Shown here: positions 29,124 through 37,963 of the stretch, piece after piece
How the letters are laid out: each line of letters starts with the position of its first letter
Position numbering within the stretch: position 1 is the stretch's first letter
Assembly (NCBI GenBank): GCA_016717655.1
Contig: JADKFC010000003.1
Coordinates: 1 to 64,000 of the forward strand
Reading direction: 5' to 3'
Length of the DNA: 64,000 nt
Source: Saprospiraceae bacterium
Lineage (GTDB): Bacteria > Bacteroidota > Bacteroidia > Chitinophagales > Saprospiraceae
Notes under the pieces: generated by a model
The model's database searches: none
What the model saw: the letters and a program-made list of their open reading frames with translations, nothing else
Told to the model about the DNA's origin: nothing
Program-made: the position numbers and the translations under genes

Positions 29124-30199
29124 TTGACAATTTCTTTGGAGACCAACAGGGGCAGGCACACCTTAAACTTACCTCCTTCCTGGTGGGTGGTAACGGGCTG
29201 CGTGGTAAAAAAGGCGTACCGGCGTTGGATGTTTTTAAGGCCGAGGCCCGGAGAATCGATGATGCCGGGCTTGGGTAAGATGTTGTTGTCTACGCATAGA
29301 TAGTCACCCTGATTACTAATGTACATGTGAATGGTTAAAGGCTGGTCTGCGGTGGCTGCATTGTGTTTTACACAGTTTTCGATTACGATCTGTAAGCCCA
29401 AGGGCACCACGTATCGCGACAGGGCATCTTGGGGTATCTCTTCCACAAATTGAATGGCGTCGCCAAACCGTTCTTTTAATAAAAACTGGTAGGCGCCGAT
29501 GTACTTCAATTCCTGGCTCAACAGGGTCAATGTTTCTCCGCTTTCATCGAGCATGTGGCGGTACACCATGGCCATTTTTAATACGTATTGTTCTGCCTTT
29601 TGGGCATCTTCGTAGATCAGCTGACTGAGGGTGTTGAGGCTTTTGAAAAGAAAGTGCGGATTGATCTGAGCCCTCAGGCCGGAGAGCTGTGACAAGGTAT
29701 TATCCCGCAACAGCTTTTCCTTTTCCAGGGCGTGTTTACCAATTTTGACCGCCAGGTAGAGGCTTTCATAAAAACTCATGATCAGCAGGGTAAAAACCAG
29801 GCTGGTGATGGACTTTACCACAAAGTTGGGCGATTCCTTGTCGGCGGTAAGGGGATCGGCAATGAGCATCAGGAAGCCGGAAAGCACCAGGTCCAGTACA
29901 AAAAAACCTAGGATGCCCAACAGCGTGGTGAAGATTTGCCGCTTTTTCACCTCGTGGTCCCCGGGCATCATACGGATTAAATACACAAAGGCATGTCGGA
30001 AGGTGATCCAGAAAAAGAAGGTATAATACAGACTTACGCCGTAACATACCAACGGTGAGGCCTTGTCATCACTAAAAATATCTGCGCCAAAAAGGATGAT
30101 CTCCACCATTAAGGCAATGACGGGGATGCCGATCAAGAGGAAGGGTCGGTCGTCAAAACCTACGATGGACTTATTGGATTTAAGGAGTGTTAAACGCAT
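29120..30199 (-). CDS. LytS/YehU-type sensor histidine kinase
   Basis: This 359-residue kinase has four N-terminal membrane helices followed by a His_kinase domain. Its phospho-acceptor box is QINPHFLFKSLNTLSQL; the usual Asn after PHFLF is Lys here. A HATPase segment (GLQIVIENCVKHN; GLGLKNIQRRY) completes it. It phosphorylates the overlapping LytTR regulator. A TATTTTTG box lies 10 nt before the start, and the TonB receptor gene ends 69 bp upstream. Confidence 0.9.
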   Translation of the reverse strand: MRLTLLKSNKSIVGFDDRPFLLIGIPVIALMVEIILFGADIFSDDKASPLVCYGVSLYYTFFFWITFRHAFVYLIRMMPGDHEVKKRQIFTTLLGILGFFVLDLVLSGFLMLIADPLTADKESPNFVVKSITSLVFTLLIMSFYESLYLAVKIGKHALEKEKLLRDNTLSQLSGLRAQINPHFLFKSLNTLSQLIYEDAQKAEQYVLKMAMVYRHMLDESGETLTLLSQELKYIGAYQFLLKERFGDAIQFVEEIPQDALSRYVVPLGLQIVIENCVKHNAATADQPLTIHMYISNQGDYLCVDNNILPKPGIIDSPGLGLKNIQRRYAFFTTQPVTTHQEGGKFKVCLPLLVSKEIVK

Positions 30200-30209
30200 C
30201 TTGTGTTGA

Positions 30210-30217
30210 CAAAAATA
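30210..30217 (-). promoter_or_regulatory. -7 promoter box TATTTTTG of the kinase-regulator pair
   Basis: The minus strand reads TATTTTTG (TAnnTTTG) 10 nt before the kinase ATG, so the pair may have its own promoter in addition to read-through from the receptor gene. Confidence 0.4.
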
Positions 30218-30268
30218 CTAAATGAACCGAACTTATTTTCCACCATGCCTGCCCATACTCTATCTGTT

Positions 30269-32647
30269 TTAAAACTGAACCCTCCACAAAATATCCGGAA
30301 AGAAGCCAATCTGGTACACCGTGCCGATCCGACCGGCACTGGCATTGTATCGCTTTATAAAGACGTTTTGGTGGTTGGTCAGATTTTGGAAGTCCATGGC
30401 AAAATACTGGCTCCATCCCTTTCTGTTGGTTCTTACCCCAATCTTAAGATCCAGCCTGAGGTAGGGGCTGAGTTTTTCGGTAAAGGCTTTGTCTTGCTGC
30501 AGTACTTCTTTGCCCGCCAGCTGTGAAGATGCCAGGTCGATGGGGGTCACGTATCTTCCTCCGGCCGCAGTAAATTTCATATCCGTGGTGAGCATCCATT
30601 TTGGGTTGATCTTCCACTCCTTGCCACACAAGGCATTGATCACATATTCATTGTTGAACGTGGTGCTTCTTTCGATGTCATCACTACCCTTGTACTTACT
30701 TTGAAAAAGGGAAGTGGTGAACAGGGCATAGTATGACCGACTGAAGAATTTTTCAACCGTGAGTTCCACCCCATAGTTGCGACCCGTACCTTCGTTGACC
30801 AGGTGAGAGATTTGAGGGAAGACAAAATCAGCTCCGGCATTCAGCAGAGAAAACGAAGAAGCCGCCCTTTCCACAGGTACGTTGTAAAGGGATTGGTAAT
30901 AGGTTTCGGTCTTAATTCTCCAGTCCTTATTGGGCTTGTATTCATAGCCCAGCACAAAATGATGGGAGCGGGTGAAGTCGAGGTTTTGGTTGGAAGCCAC
31001 AAAATTTTGTTGATCATCCGGAATGAGCAAAAAGAAGACGGGCAGGGGTTGGAGCTGGCTGTGCAGGCCGTAGCCCAGGTTGAAGGCAGAGGTAGTACTC
31101 ACGGTGTAGTTGATGCCCAGCCTGGGTTCCAGGGCAAAGTTGGAGGTCTGGGTGTGAAGTTGGCCATGAAGGCCCACTACGTAGGTGAGATGGTCACTGC
31201 TTTTGATCTTCAGATTGGCATAAGGCTCTACGGTGGTGACATTGCCATTGATGTTGCGGATGCGCAGTAGATCGGCCTGTCCGTCCTGGTCAAAGTCAAA
31301 GCCCAGGCCTCGGTCATCCACGGTTGATATGAGCTGGCGGTTGTCAAGGGTAAGACCCAATTTACTGCTGATTTTAGCACTGAATTTGGAAGTGATATAA
31401 CTGTGCAGGGTCAGGCGATTTATGTCGTCATTCACATCGGTATTTCTAAATGATGAAGAGTAGGTGGTGTCTCTGTATTTATCTTCGGTAAAAGTGTTTT
31501 GTGATTTGGAATACGCCAGGGTCGTTCTCGCATAGTGGCGGTCGTTGATCATGTAGGTGTGTTTCAGGCCTCCCAGGTAGAGCGCAGAAGTAGCCTTAGA
31601 GTCTGCATCTTTGGAAGCAAAAAAGTCTTCGGCATCGAGATCCCTACCAATAAAGTTGATGTTGCTACCGGCCCCAATACCAAAGATTTTGAAGTTGCCC
31701 AGCTTTGATTTGCCGAGGTCTATGTTAAAAGAGAGGTCCTGGTAGTTAGGTGTGGCATTGGTGCCAAAATTGAGGTTGAACTTTTCTGCCAGCTGCACAA
31801 AAGAGTATCGGTAACTGAGGAGGAATGACTTGTCCTTATTTTTGCCCAAAGGCCCTTCCACCATCGCTTCCAGTCCACTGAAGGCCGCTAATTGGAGGGT
31901 GGTTTCAAACTTGTCTTTGTTGCCACTGCGAAAGCCCACATCAAAGACCCCTGACAGTGCATTGCCGTACTCCGCCGGAAAGGCCGAGGTAAGGAAGTCA
32001 GAATTTTTGAGTAGGTTGGTATTGAGCGCGCTCACTGGTCCCCCGGTAGTGCCCAGGGTAGAAAAGTGATTGGGATTGGGTATGGGTATGCCTTCGAGTC
32101 GCCACAAGATTCCGGCGGGGCTATTGCCCCGCACCACGATGTCGTTGCGGTTGTCATTGGCCGCAGCCACCCCTGCAAAATTGCTGACCAGTCGGCTGGC
32201 ATCATTCCTACCGCCACTGTAACGGGTAACCTCCTCGAGAGAAAATGTGCGTGCCGAGATGGTGGCCATTTCATTGATGGCCTTGTCTTTATCTGCCGTG
32301 GCTACGATCACCGCTTCTTCAAGTACAATGCCCTCTTCCATGACCACATCCATTTCCGTTTCCTTGCCCGAAGTGATCAGCACATTGGGCAGAGTCACGG
32401 CCTTGTAACCCGTGTATGAAAACTCGAGCTGGTACCTGCCTGCCGCCATGCCTTTGATATAAAAGTGTCCGTCGGCATCCGTCACTGTGCCCGTGATCAC
32501 AGCATCCTGCAGCTTTACCATGACCGTAGCCCCGATTAGGCCCTGTTCTGTTATATTGTCTCTGACCCAGCCCTTGATGGCAGATTCCTGGGATTTGGCG
32601 GTGAGTAAGAATAAGAAGTAAAAGCATAAAAAGATATAGATTCTCAT
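30269..32647 (-). CDS. TonB-dependent receptor with carboxypeptidase-like domain
   Basis: This 792-residue outer-membrane protein has a signal peptide (IFLCFYFLFLLTAKSQ) from the ATG at 32647. A carboxypeptidase-regulatory domain (GLIGATVMVKLQDAVITGTV; GRYQLEFSYTGYKAV) comes next. The plug follows (RNDIVVRGNSPAGILWRLEGI; VSALNTNLLKNSDFLTSAFPAEYG), then a barrel ending in VYQIGFFPDILWRVQF. The SPAGILWRLEGIPIPNPNHF stretch is typical of a common Bacteroidota receptor family with no assigned ligand. It is followed by a LytS/LytTR pair on the same strand. Confidence 0.9.
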   Translation of the reverse strand: MRIYIFLCFYFLFLLTAKSQESAIKGWVRDNITEQGLIGATVMVKLQDAVITGTVTDADGHFYIKGMAAGRYQLEFSYTGYKAVTLPNVLITSGKETEMDVVMEEGIVLEEAVIVATADKDKAINEMATISARTFSLEEVTRYSGGRNDASRLVSNFAGVAAANDNRNDIVVRGNSPAGILWRLEGIPIPNPNHFSTLGTTGGPVSALNTNLLKNSDFLTSAFPAEYGNALSGVFDVGFRSGNKDKFETTLQLAAFSGLEAMVEGPLGKNKDKSFLLSYRYSFVQLAEKFNLNFGTNATPNYQDLSFNIDLGKSKLGNFKIFGIGAGSNINFIGRDLDAEDFFASKDADSKATSALYLGGLKHTYMINDRHYARTTLAYSKSQNTFTEDKYRDTTYSSSFRNTDVNDDINRLTLHSYITSKFSAKISSKLGLTLDNRQLISTVDDRGLGFDFDQDGQADLLRIRNINGNVTTVEPYANLKIKSSDHLTYVVGLHGQLHTQTSNFALEPRLGINYTVSTTSAFNLGYGLHSQLQPLPVFFLLIPDDQQNFVASNQNLDFTRSHHFVLGYEYKPNKDWRIKTETYYQSLYNVPVERAASSFSLLNAGADFVFPQISHLVNEGTGRNYGVELTVEKFFSRSYYALFTTSLFQSKYKGSDDIERSTTFNNEYVINALCGKEWKINPKWMLTTDMKFTAAGGRYVTPIDLASSQLAGKEVLQQDKAFTEKLSPYLRLDLKIGVRTNRKGWSQYFAMDFQNLTNHQNVFIKRYNASAGRIGTVYQIGFFPDILWRVQF

Positions 32648-33095
32648 GATTTTGATTTTGTTGTACAAAGGTGGAAACTGTGGGTAAGATGGACAAGGGG
32701 AAAAGGATGAATTGTTGATTTATAGGGGTGAGGTGTTAGGGGTGAGGTGTTAGGGGCTAGGTGCTAGGGGCTAGATCGAGATGAGGTGTTAGGGATTAGA
32801 TAGGTGTTAGGGATTAGGGATTAGGTGTTAGGGGGGATATTTATTGGATTGTTTGTGTGGTTGTAGCTGTTATGCTGTAGCGATAAAAGGTATTGGCGCC
32901 CCATTCCTTTGTTCCATACTGGGGCATTGACTCTAGTAGATTCCGCCAGGATTTTTGATTTTTAAACACACATTAGATGTCATTTGCCAAATATAAAATG
33001 GTAAAGAGGTCTGTTGGAGGGCTTTTTCCAAATATTATTTTCTGGTATAGAAATTATCATAAATACACTAGCGTCAAATTTGGGATATTGCGTTT
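32648..33095. repeat. Intergenic region with GGTGTTAGGG-type low-complexity repeat
   Basis: From about 32724 to 32835 short units such as GAGGTGTTAGGGGCTAG and GTGTTAGGGATTAG recur with variation. The same units reappear at 34326-34385. The rest holds no supported gene. Confidence 0.55.
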
Positions 33096-33355
33096 TGTGA
33101 TTATATTTACGGTGATTATAAGTACTTAGCGTGAAAAATGCACCCTTATTTGGCGGATAGTGGTGATGAGTTAAAAATTTGATGGATTGAAGAGTGGTTC
33201 ATTATTCAATAATTTCTATCACTTTGGTATGAGGCGTTTTATAAACGTTTAAAGGCGGGTAAAAACGAATAATTTATAACCTGCATTAAATGAGTATAAA
33301 CGTTTGAATCAGAATAGTGAATTTGATCATCAGACATTTGGGGAAATCGTGGGGG
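33096..33355 (+). repeat. Dispersed ~260-bp repeat, copy C
   Basis: This is the most diverged copy. It keeps GTGATTATAAGTACTTAGC, a short frame reading VKNAPLFGG then stop, TATAAACGTTT, and GAATAGTGAATTTGATCATCAGACATTTGG-like tail sequence. It precedes a barrel gene on the same strand by about 236 bp. Confidence 0.6.
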
Positions 33356-33591
33356 ATGGAGGAGAACTCCAGTACACTTTGAATGAAATTATGCATTTAG
33401 GATTGCCAACTTCTCCTTTTCAGTAAATTTTTGTCGTTTTTCCATTCACAATATTACAGTTTTTTTGTTGTAATATTGTCCGGTTATTTAGGGGGCTAAA
33501 CTAATTTAAGTCATTTACCAAATGCATCTTACATCATATCTATTGAAAATTCAGAATTTCAATTGTTTACTAAATCACTCTAAATATTTAA

Positions 33592-34167
33592 ATGAAAACT
33601 TTATTATTTAGCTCGATATTTTTGATGTTTCAATCACATTTACTTGCACAAAGTGCTTTTTTTTCCTTTGGTAATGGTATTTCTAACATTTCATCAAATT
33701 TTGAAAATAGATACTCATACAATTATAATTTTACTTTGAAGACAGGATATGATAGAAACTTTTCTAAGTTGGGAATTCGTGCTACAATAGGTTATTTCAA
33801 TTTAAATAGTAAAATAATTGAAAAGGGTAAGAATCTTAATATAAGCTTGATAAAGATATCTTCAGGCCTTATCTATAGGATTTCTTCATCGTGGTCATTA
33901 TTTGCACAGATGAATATTGGAAAGACGACAAAAAAAAATATAAGAATATCATCACCAAGATATAATTACGATTTTGATCCTGTTGACATTTCATACTCTT
34001 TTGAAATTGCTAAAAAAATTAATCTTAATAATTGCAAATGTTTATCTCTTGGTTTAGAATTTTCGAAAAGTATTGATGGAATCATTGATAATAACTTTTG
34101 GCAAAAAGATAATTTAAAGCCATACTTCTTAAATGTCAATTTTTACTACCATTTAAATGAAAAGTAA
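33592..34167 (+). CDS. Small secreted beta-barrel-like protein
   Basis: This 191-residue AT-rich gene product has a signal peptide (LLFSSIFLMFQSHLLAQ). Alternating-pattern strands follow (YNYNFTLKTGYDRNF; SLIKISSGLIYRIS; WSLFAQMNIGKTT) and the end is YFLNVNFYYHLN, as in small outer-membrane barrels. The function is unknown. It is flanked by dispersed repeat copy C upstream and an attC-like palindrome directly downstream, so it may be a mobile cassette. Confidence 0.65.
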   Translation: MKTLLFSSIFLMFQSHLLAQSAFFSFGNGISNISSNFENRYSYNYNFTLKTGYDRNFSKLGIRATIGYFNLNSKIIEKGKNLNISLIKISSGLIYRISSSWSLFAQMNIGKTTKKNIRISSPRYNYDFDPVDISYSFEIAKKINLNNCKCLSLGLEFSKSIDGIIDNNFWQKDNLKPYFLNVNFYYHLNEK

Positions 34168-34174
34168 AAACTGA

Positions 34175-34246
34175 ATACAACAGCACATTGGACGAAAGGC
34201 AGCCCTTCGGGACTGACTTTTGTCAATGCTAGACGGTGGCCGTAAG
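34175..34246 (+). other. attC-like palindrome after the small barrel gene
   Basis: CATTGGACGAAAGGCAG (34186-34202) pairs with CTGACTTTTGTCAATG (34213-34228) with one bulged base around a CCCTTCGGGA loop. CAACAG precedes and GGTGGCCGTAAG follows. It begins 8 bp after the stop codon. Confidence 0.5.
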
Positions 34247-34863
34247 TTTAAAGGACACCATAACCAACAAAAGAATCGATTAAAATTGTAAATATGCAAG
34301 TTTAAAAGGCTCAACTGTTGGAATTTAGGGATGAGGTGTTTGGGATTAGGGGCTAGATAGGGGTGAGGTGTTAGGGATTAGGGGCTCCCATCACTTCGGA
34401 TGGGACAGGTAGGGGTTGGTAAGGGAATATGGAAGAGCGATAGAATGTTTTTAGTACACTATTAAAATAGGGTATATTGGTACAGGCATTAAGGGCATAA
34501 AGAAGCATTAAGTTACTTCGGAAAATCTTAATGTCCCTAAATGCTCTAAATGTTTCAAAAAAGGTGAATGCATGTATGATGAGTAAGTCTCTATGTGGTA
34601 AATGCACATTGTAGGTATGAAGAAAAAACTCCACCCATAGACTTTTGTCATCAATATGAGAACGGTCAATTTCTTAAAGTACACAACAAAACTACGTTTT
34701 ATAGGCATAGGCATTTAGATCAATAAGATGCATTAAGGTTTTTTTTTTTGAGAGACCTTAATGTTACTAAATGTGCTTAATGTTTTAATGCTGCAGAATC
34801 ACTTTATGATGTGGGGGTCTATGTTTGGGTTTAAGTATTAGTAGGGAACTATGTAAAAGGGAA
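34247..34863. other. Intergenic region with CATTAAG/CTTAATG motifs
   Basis: No gene is supported. Near 34490-34560 and 34725-34795 similar blocks recur: a GCATTAAG start, a CTTAATGT...CTAAATG centre and an AATGTTT end. Each could form a loose hairpin. The region also repeats the GGTGTTAGGGATTAG units seen near 32.8 kb. Confidence 0.45.
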
Positions 34864-35297
34864 GATGTCTAAATTACCTTCATTCCCTTCATGTTTAAAA
34901 AAGGAACCCAGTTTTAAATTGGACGGATAATTTACTAAGGGACTTTTGGAGATTCCTTGGAAGGGATAAGTCCAAATAGAGACATTTGTCATTAGAAAGA
35001 GTAAGTGCATTTATTTGAAACATTAAGAAAATGAAGAGGCATTAAGGAGGTAAATAAGATTGATGTCTAAATTACCTTCATTCCCTTCATGTTTAAAAAA
35101 GGAACCCAGTTTTAAATTGGACGGATAATTTACTAAGGGACTTTTGGAGATTCCTTGGAAGGGATAAGTCCAAATAGAGACATTTGTCATTAGAAAGAGT
35201 AAGTGCATTTATTTGAAACATTAAGAAAATGAAGAGGCATTAAGGAGGTAAATAAGATTGATGTCTAAATTACCTTCATTCCCTTCATGTTTAAAAA
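34864..35297. repeat. 198-bp tandem direct repeat, two full copies plus a partial
   Basis: Copies start at 34864, 35062 and 35260 with GATGTCTAAATTACCTTC. The first two appear identical over 198 bp, and the third stops after about 38 bp. No gene is encoded. Identity between copies indicates recent duplication or ongoing homogenisation. Confidence 0.9.
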
Positions 35298-35403
35298 GTG
35301 ACGAGACTTGGTTAAAGTGGCTTAAGTGATTTTGATGAGATACTGATTTGAAATAAACTACTAGCTAAAATAATTGATACATTTAACCTAAAATTTAAAG
35401 GAT

Positions 35404-35880
35404 ATGCGAAGCAATAAGGGTCTGATAAAAGTTAGAATATTAGCCTACCTGGTATTTTTTAGTTATACCCTCTTGGGCCAGAGTAGTCCCAAATTGAATA
35501 TAACATTTAACCATTTGGCCCTCTCCGTAAAAGACGTAAACCGGTCGGCCGAATTTTATACAACCGTGCTGGGTTTAGCAGAAATTACCAATAAGACCAG
35601 GATGGAGGGCATTCGGTGGTTCTCGTTGGGAGAGGGTAAGGAGTTGCATTTAATCTCACTTGTCAAAGACACCGTTGTGATCAACAAAGCCGTACACCTG
35701 GCGCTGACCACCAATAATTTTGATACATTGTTAAAGACATTGATCGAAAACAAAATTGCCTACTCCGACTGGCCGGGCACCCCCAACAAAGTCAACATCC
35801 GTGCCGACGGCATCAAACAAGTATATTTTCAAGACCCGGATGGGTATTGGGTTGAGGTAAATAGTGTGGGGGAGGAGTAG
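35404..35880 (+). CDS. Secreted VOC (glyoxalase-like) family protein
   Basis: This 158-residue protein has an N-terminal signal (ILAYLVFFSYTLLGQ) and a vicinal-oxygen-chelate fold: FNHLALSVKDVNRSAEFYTTVLG, HLALTTNNFDTLLK, and QVYFQDPDGYWVEV at the end. Metal-ligand candidates are His in FNHLALS, Glu in KELHLIS, His in AVHLAL and Glu in WVEV. The reaction is unknown; the group includes glyoxalases, dioxygenases and resistance proteins. Confidence 0.85.
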   Translation: MRSNKGLIKVRILAYLVFFSYTLLGQSSPKLNITFNHLALSVKDVNRSAEFYTTVLGLAEITNKTRMEGIRWFSLGEGKELHLISLVKDTVVINKAVHLALTTNNFDTLLKTLIENKIAYSDWPGTPNKVNIRADGIKQVYFQDPDGYWVEVNSVGEE

Positions 35881-36671
35881 AGGGAAAGAGCTGATGAATA
35901 TTGGTGGTTTTGAGGGGAGGTAGATAGTGTGATTTCCTCAGCCCTATGTTTGCTCACAACTCATTTTCCGAAGGGCCTGCGCCGCTGAACTAAAGCAGCA
36001 TGAATTTAAAGGTTCTCTTCTTATACAAGAGCAGGCGAAAATAAAAATAAAAAAACATACACGGCATCTATAATTAAAATATTTTTCTTCTTTTACGAGG
36101 GGAATTGGGATTTAAACTTCTTGATGCATAATCTCTTGCATGGTGAGCCACCCTTAATTATCAACCAATCTTTAATCAAAATTTGTTCTATTGAATATAA
36201 TGAATGATTTGGCTGCCTTATTGATTTGGAAACTCCAAAAAACATTGGATAGCAGATTTGGGGAATAGGAGCTTGCCCATGATGCCGCAAGATGTTGCGG
36301 CACAACATGAAATTGTGGTGCCACAATTAATTTGTGACTTGAATCTATAACATACAAAACATATCCTTTTTTGGACAGATGAGTCTTTTAATGTAGTCGT
36401 TTCTAAAATAAAGGAATGTGGATTTCCTTTATATGAATGAAAGAATTCTTCAAATGAAGTTACTTTGAACTTCATTTAATATACGGAAGCTAGTGTGGTG
36501 GATATGATGAGTCGAATATTCAAAAAATTGACTATAGGCAAAGATCAAAAAACCGTAAATTCACCAGAATTTCCATCGGGATTTCTTATCTTTGTTGTTG
36601 GAAACCAGAGATATAGAGTCTTGAAGGAATAAATGGAAACTTGATTATCTTTGTACTAAATTTTAAGGTAT
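35881..36671. other. Intergenic region with palindromic units and HicA promoter boxes
   Basis: No gene is supported. Near 36283-36302 lies GCCGCAAGATGTTGCGGC, a perfect 7-bp stem. AATTGTGGTGCCACAATT, a near-perfect palindrome, follows near 36312-36329. Related units occur at 37354-37415. TATCTTTG boxes lie at 36587-36594 and 36646-36653, ahead of hicA. Confidence 0.5.
36646..36653 (+). promoter_or_regulatory. -7 promoter box TATCTTTG of hicAB
   Basis: TATCTTTG lies 18 nt before the TTG start of hicA and matches the box seen before other genes in this window. Confidence 0.45.
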
Positions 36672-36932
36672 TTGAGTAAGATAGATAAGATATTGCAAAA
36701 AATCGTAAGTGGTTTAGCAGATAAGAACATTGCGTTTTCTGATCTTATAAATTTGCTCACCAAATTTGGATTCGAACTTAGAATTAATGGAAGTCACCAC
36801 ATCTTTACAAGAGAAGATGTCGAAGAAATTATTAATCTGCAACCAAAAAATGGTCAAGCCAAACCTTACCAAGTAAAACAAGTCAGAGAATTGATTGTTA
36901 AATATGGATTAAACATTGAAACAGATGAATGA
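36672..36932 (+). CDS. hicA: HicA-family mRNA interferase toxin
   Basis: This 86-residue protein resembles HicA: LINLLTKFGFELRINGSHHIF with the catalytic-type histidine in GSHHIF, and KPYQVKQVRELIVKYGLN at the end. HicA toxins bind and cleave mRNA through a dsRBD-like fold. The start appears to be TTG. The antitoxin gene overlaps its end. Confidence 0.87.
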   Translation: MSKIDKILQKIVSGLADKNIAFSDLINLLTKFGFELRINGSHHIFTREDVEEIINLQPKNGQAKPYQVKQVRELIVKYGLNIETDE

Positions 36933-37140
36933 TATAAAATACGAGCTAATTATTTATTGGAGTGTACAAGATGAATCTTTTATCGTAGAAGTTCCAGAAC
37001 TAGCAGGATGCAAAGCAGACGGCGAAACATATGAAGATGCTATTGCAAATGCACGGTTAATAATTGGCGATTGGTTAGAAACAGCTAATAGACTTGGGAG
37101 AGAAATTCCTAAACCCAAGGGTAAATTAATGTATGCGTAA
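36925..37140 (+). CDS. hicB: HicB-family antitoxin
   Basis: This 71-residue protein is a HicB-type partner: YELIIYWSVQDESFIVEVPELAGCKADGE, then EDAIANARLIIGDWLETA. It would neutralise HicA and bind the operon promoter, although it lacks the extra C-terminal DNA-binding domain of longer HicB proteins. The ATG at 36925 is preferred to the in-frame TTG at 36916. An attC-like palindrome follows. Confidence 0.87.
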   Translation: MNDIKYELIIYWSVQDESFIVEVPELAGCKADGETYEDAIANARLIIGDWLETANRLGREIPKPKGKLMYA

Positions 37141-37153
37141 TAGAATCTCGAAG

Positions 37154-37220
37154 CCATAACACAGTATTGAACGACATTTTTGCTACCGCAAAAAACGTCG
37201 TCAATACAAACCGTTCCCTA
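37154..37220 (+). other. attC-like palindrome after HicAB
   Basis: GTATTGAACGACATTTTTGC (37164-37183) pairs with GCAAAAAACGTCGTCAATAC (37188-37207) at about 17 of 20 positions around a TACC loop. CCATAACAC precedes and AACCGTTCCC follows. The TACC loop is shared with the site at 25097. Confidence 0.55.
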
Positions 37221-37470
37221 CCATTTTACAACCCACCAGATTAAAACTTATACTGATTAATCCCCAATAAATCATTTATTCAACCCTCTAACATCCAATA
37301 AAAGCGGCAACCTTCATTGGGGTCAGGAGATTTGGGGAAATGTGTATGTATAAGGTGCCGCAAAATATTGCGGCACCACATGTTATTGTGGCACCACATG
37401 CTATTGTGGCGCAACAGTTAATTTTTGTATGCAATGTATTGATGTTTTTGCGAAGCAATGCATTGCGTCG
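37221..37470. repeat. Palindromic GTGCCGCAA/TTGTGGCACC units
   Basis: GTGCCGCAAAATATTGCGGCAC near 37354-37375 is a near-perfect hairpin. Units of the form CACATG(T/C)TATTGTGGC follow twice. They match the smaller set near 36283-36329. No gene is present. Confidence 0.5.
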
Positions 37471-37941
37471 TTACGGTTTATTTTGAACGGAAGGGGTCAA
37501 TAGTTTGGTAAACGATAGCGAGGCAAGATGCCAATGATGATCTTCCATTACATACACCTCTGTAACAGCAAAAGGATTGGTGACTTCATTGCCACCAACA
37601 ACAGCGAGGAGGGTGATGTTGCTGAGGAGGATGGCGGTGTGGTCAATGATATTGACAACGGTGTGGTGGATATCTGCTTTTTTGTACCATATACCTCCGG
37701 TTTTGATGACATCCAATTCCTGTTGTTTGCCCCAGCTGCCGCCCATGTGAACGAAAACAGATTTATCATGAAATAAGACCTGGAGGGAGTCGGTGTTTTT
37801 ATTTGCCATCCATTGCCATTTTTGGTTGGATAAACGGATGATTTCATTTTGCCCTGGTGATGAAGCAATATCACCGCCCTGCTGGGCGACCAGGGTGGTG
37901 GCAAGGAGGATGCCAAACAAGAGGGTAAAGATCGTTTTCAT
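37471..37941 (-). CDS. Secreted SnoaL/NTF2-like (DUF4440) protein
   Basis: This 156-residue protein has a signal peptide (FTLLFGILLATTLVAQ). The mature part follows the NTF2-like pattern: EIIRLSNQKWQWMANKNTDSL, LFHDKSVFVHMGG, then AVTEVYVMEDHHWHLASLSF. Members bind small ligands or act as small enzymes. It lies 22 bp downstream of the aldo/keto reductase gene and is probably co-transcribed, suggesting a shared substrate. Confidence 0.82.
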   Translation of the reverse strand: MKTIFTLLFGILLATTLVAQQGGDIASSPGQNEIIRLSNQKWQWMANKNTDSLQVLFHDKSVFVHMGGSWGKQQELDVIKTGGIWYKKADIHHTVVNIIDHTAILLSNITLLAVVGGNEVTNPFAVTEVYVMEDHHWHLASLSFTKLLTPSVQNKP

Positions 37942-37963
37942 AAAAAGTTGGTTTTTGGCTTAC

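Noticed and set aside
34864..35297. CRISPR array
   Set aside because: The repeats are contiguous 198-bp copies without spacers, and no cas gene is present.
9170..37470. Prophage or integrative element
   Set aside because: No integrase, structural phage gene, transposase or flanking tRNA is visible. The cassette-like palindromes explain the mosaic better.
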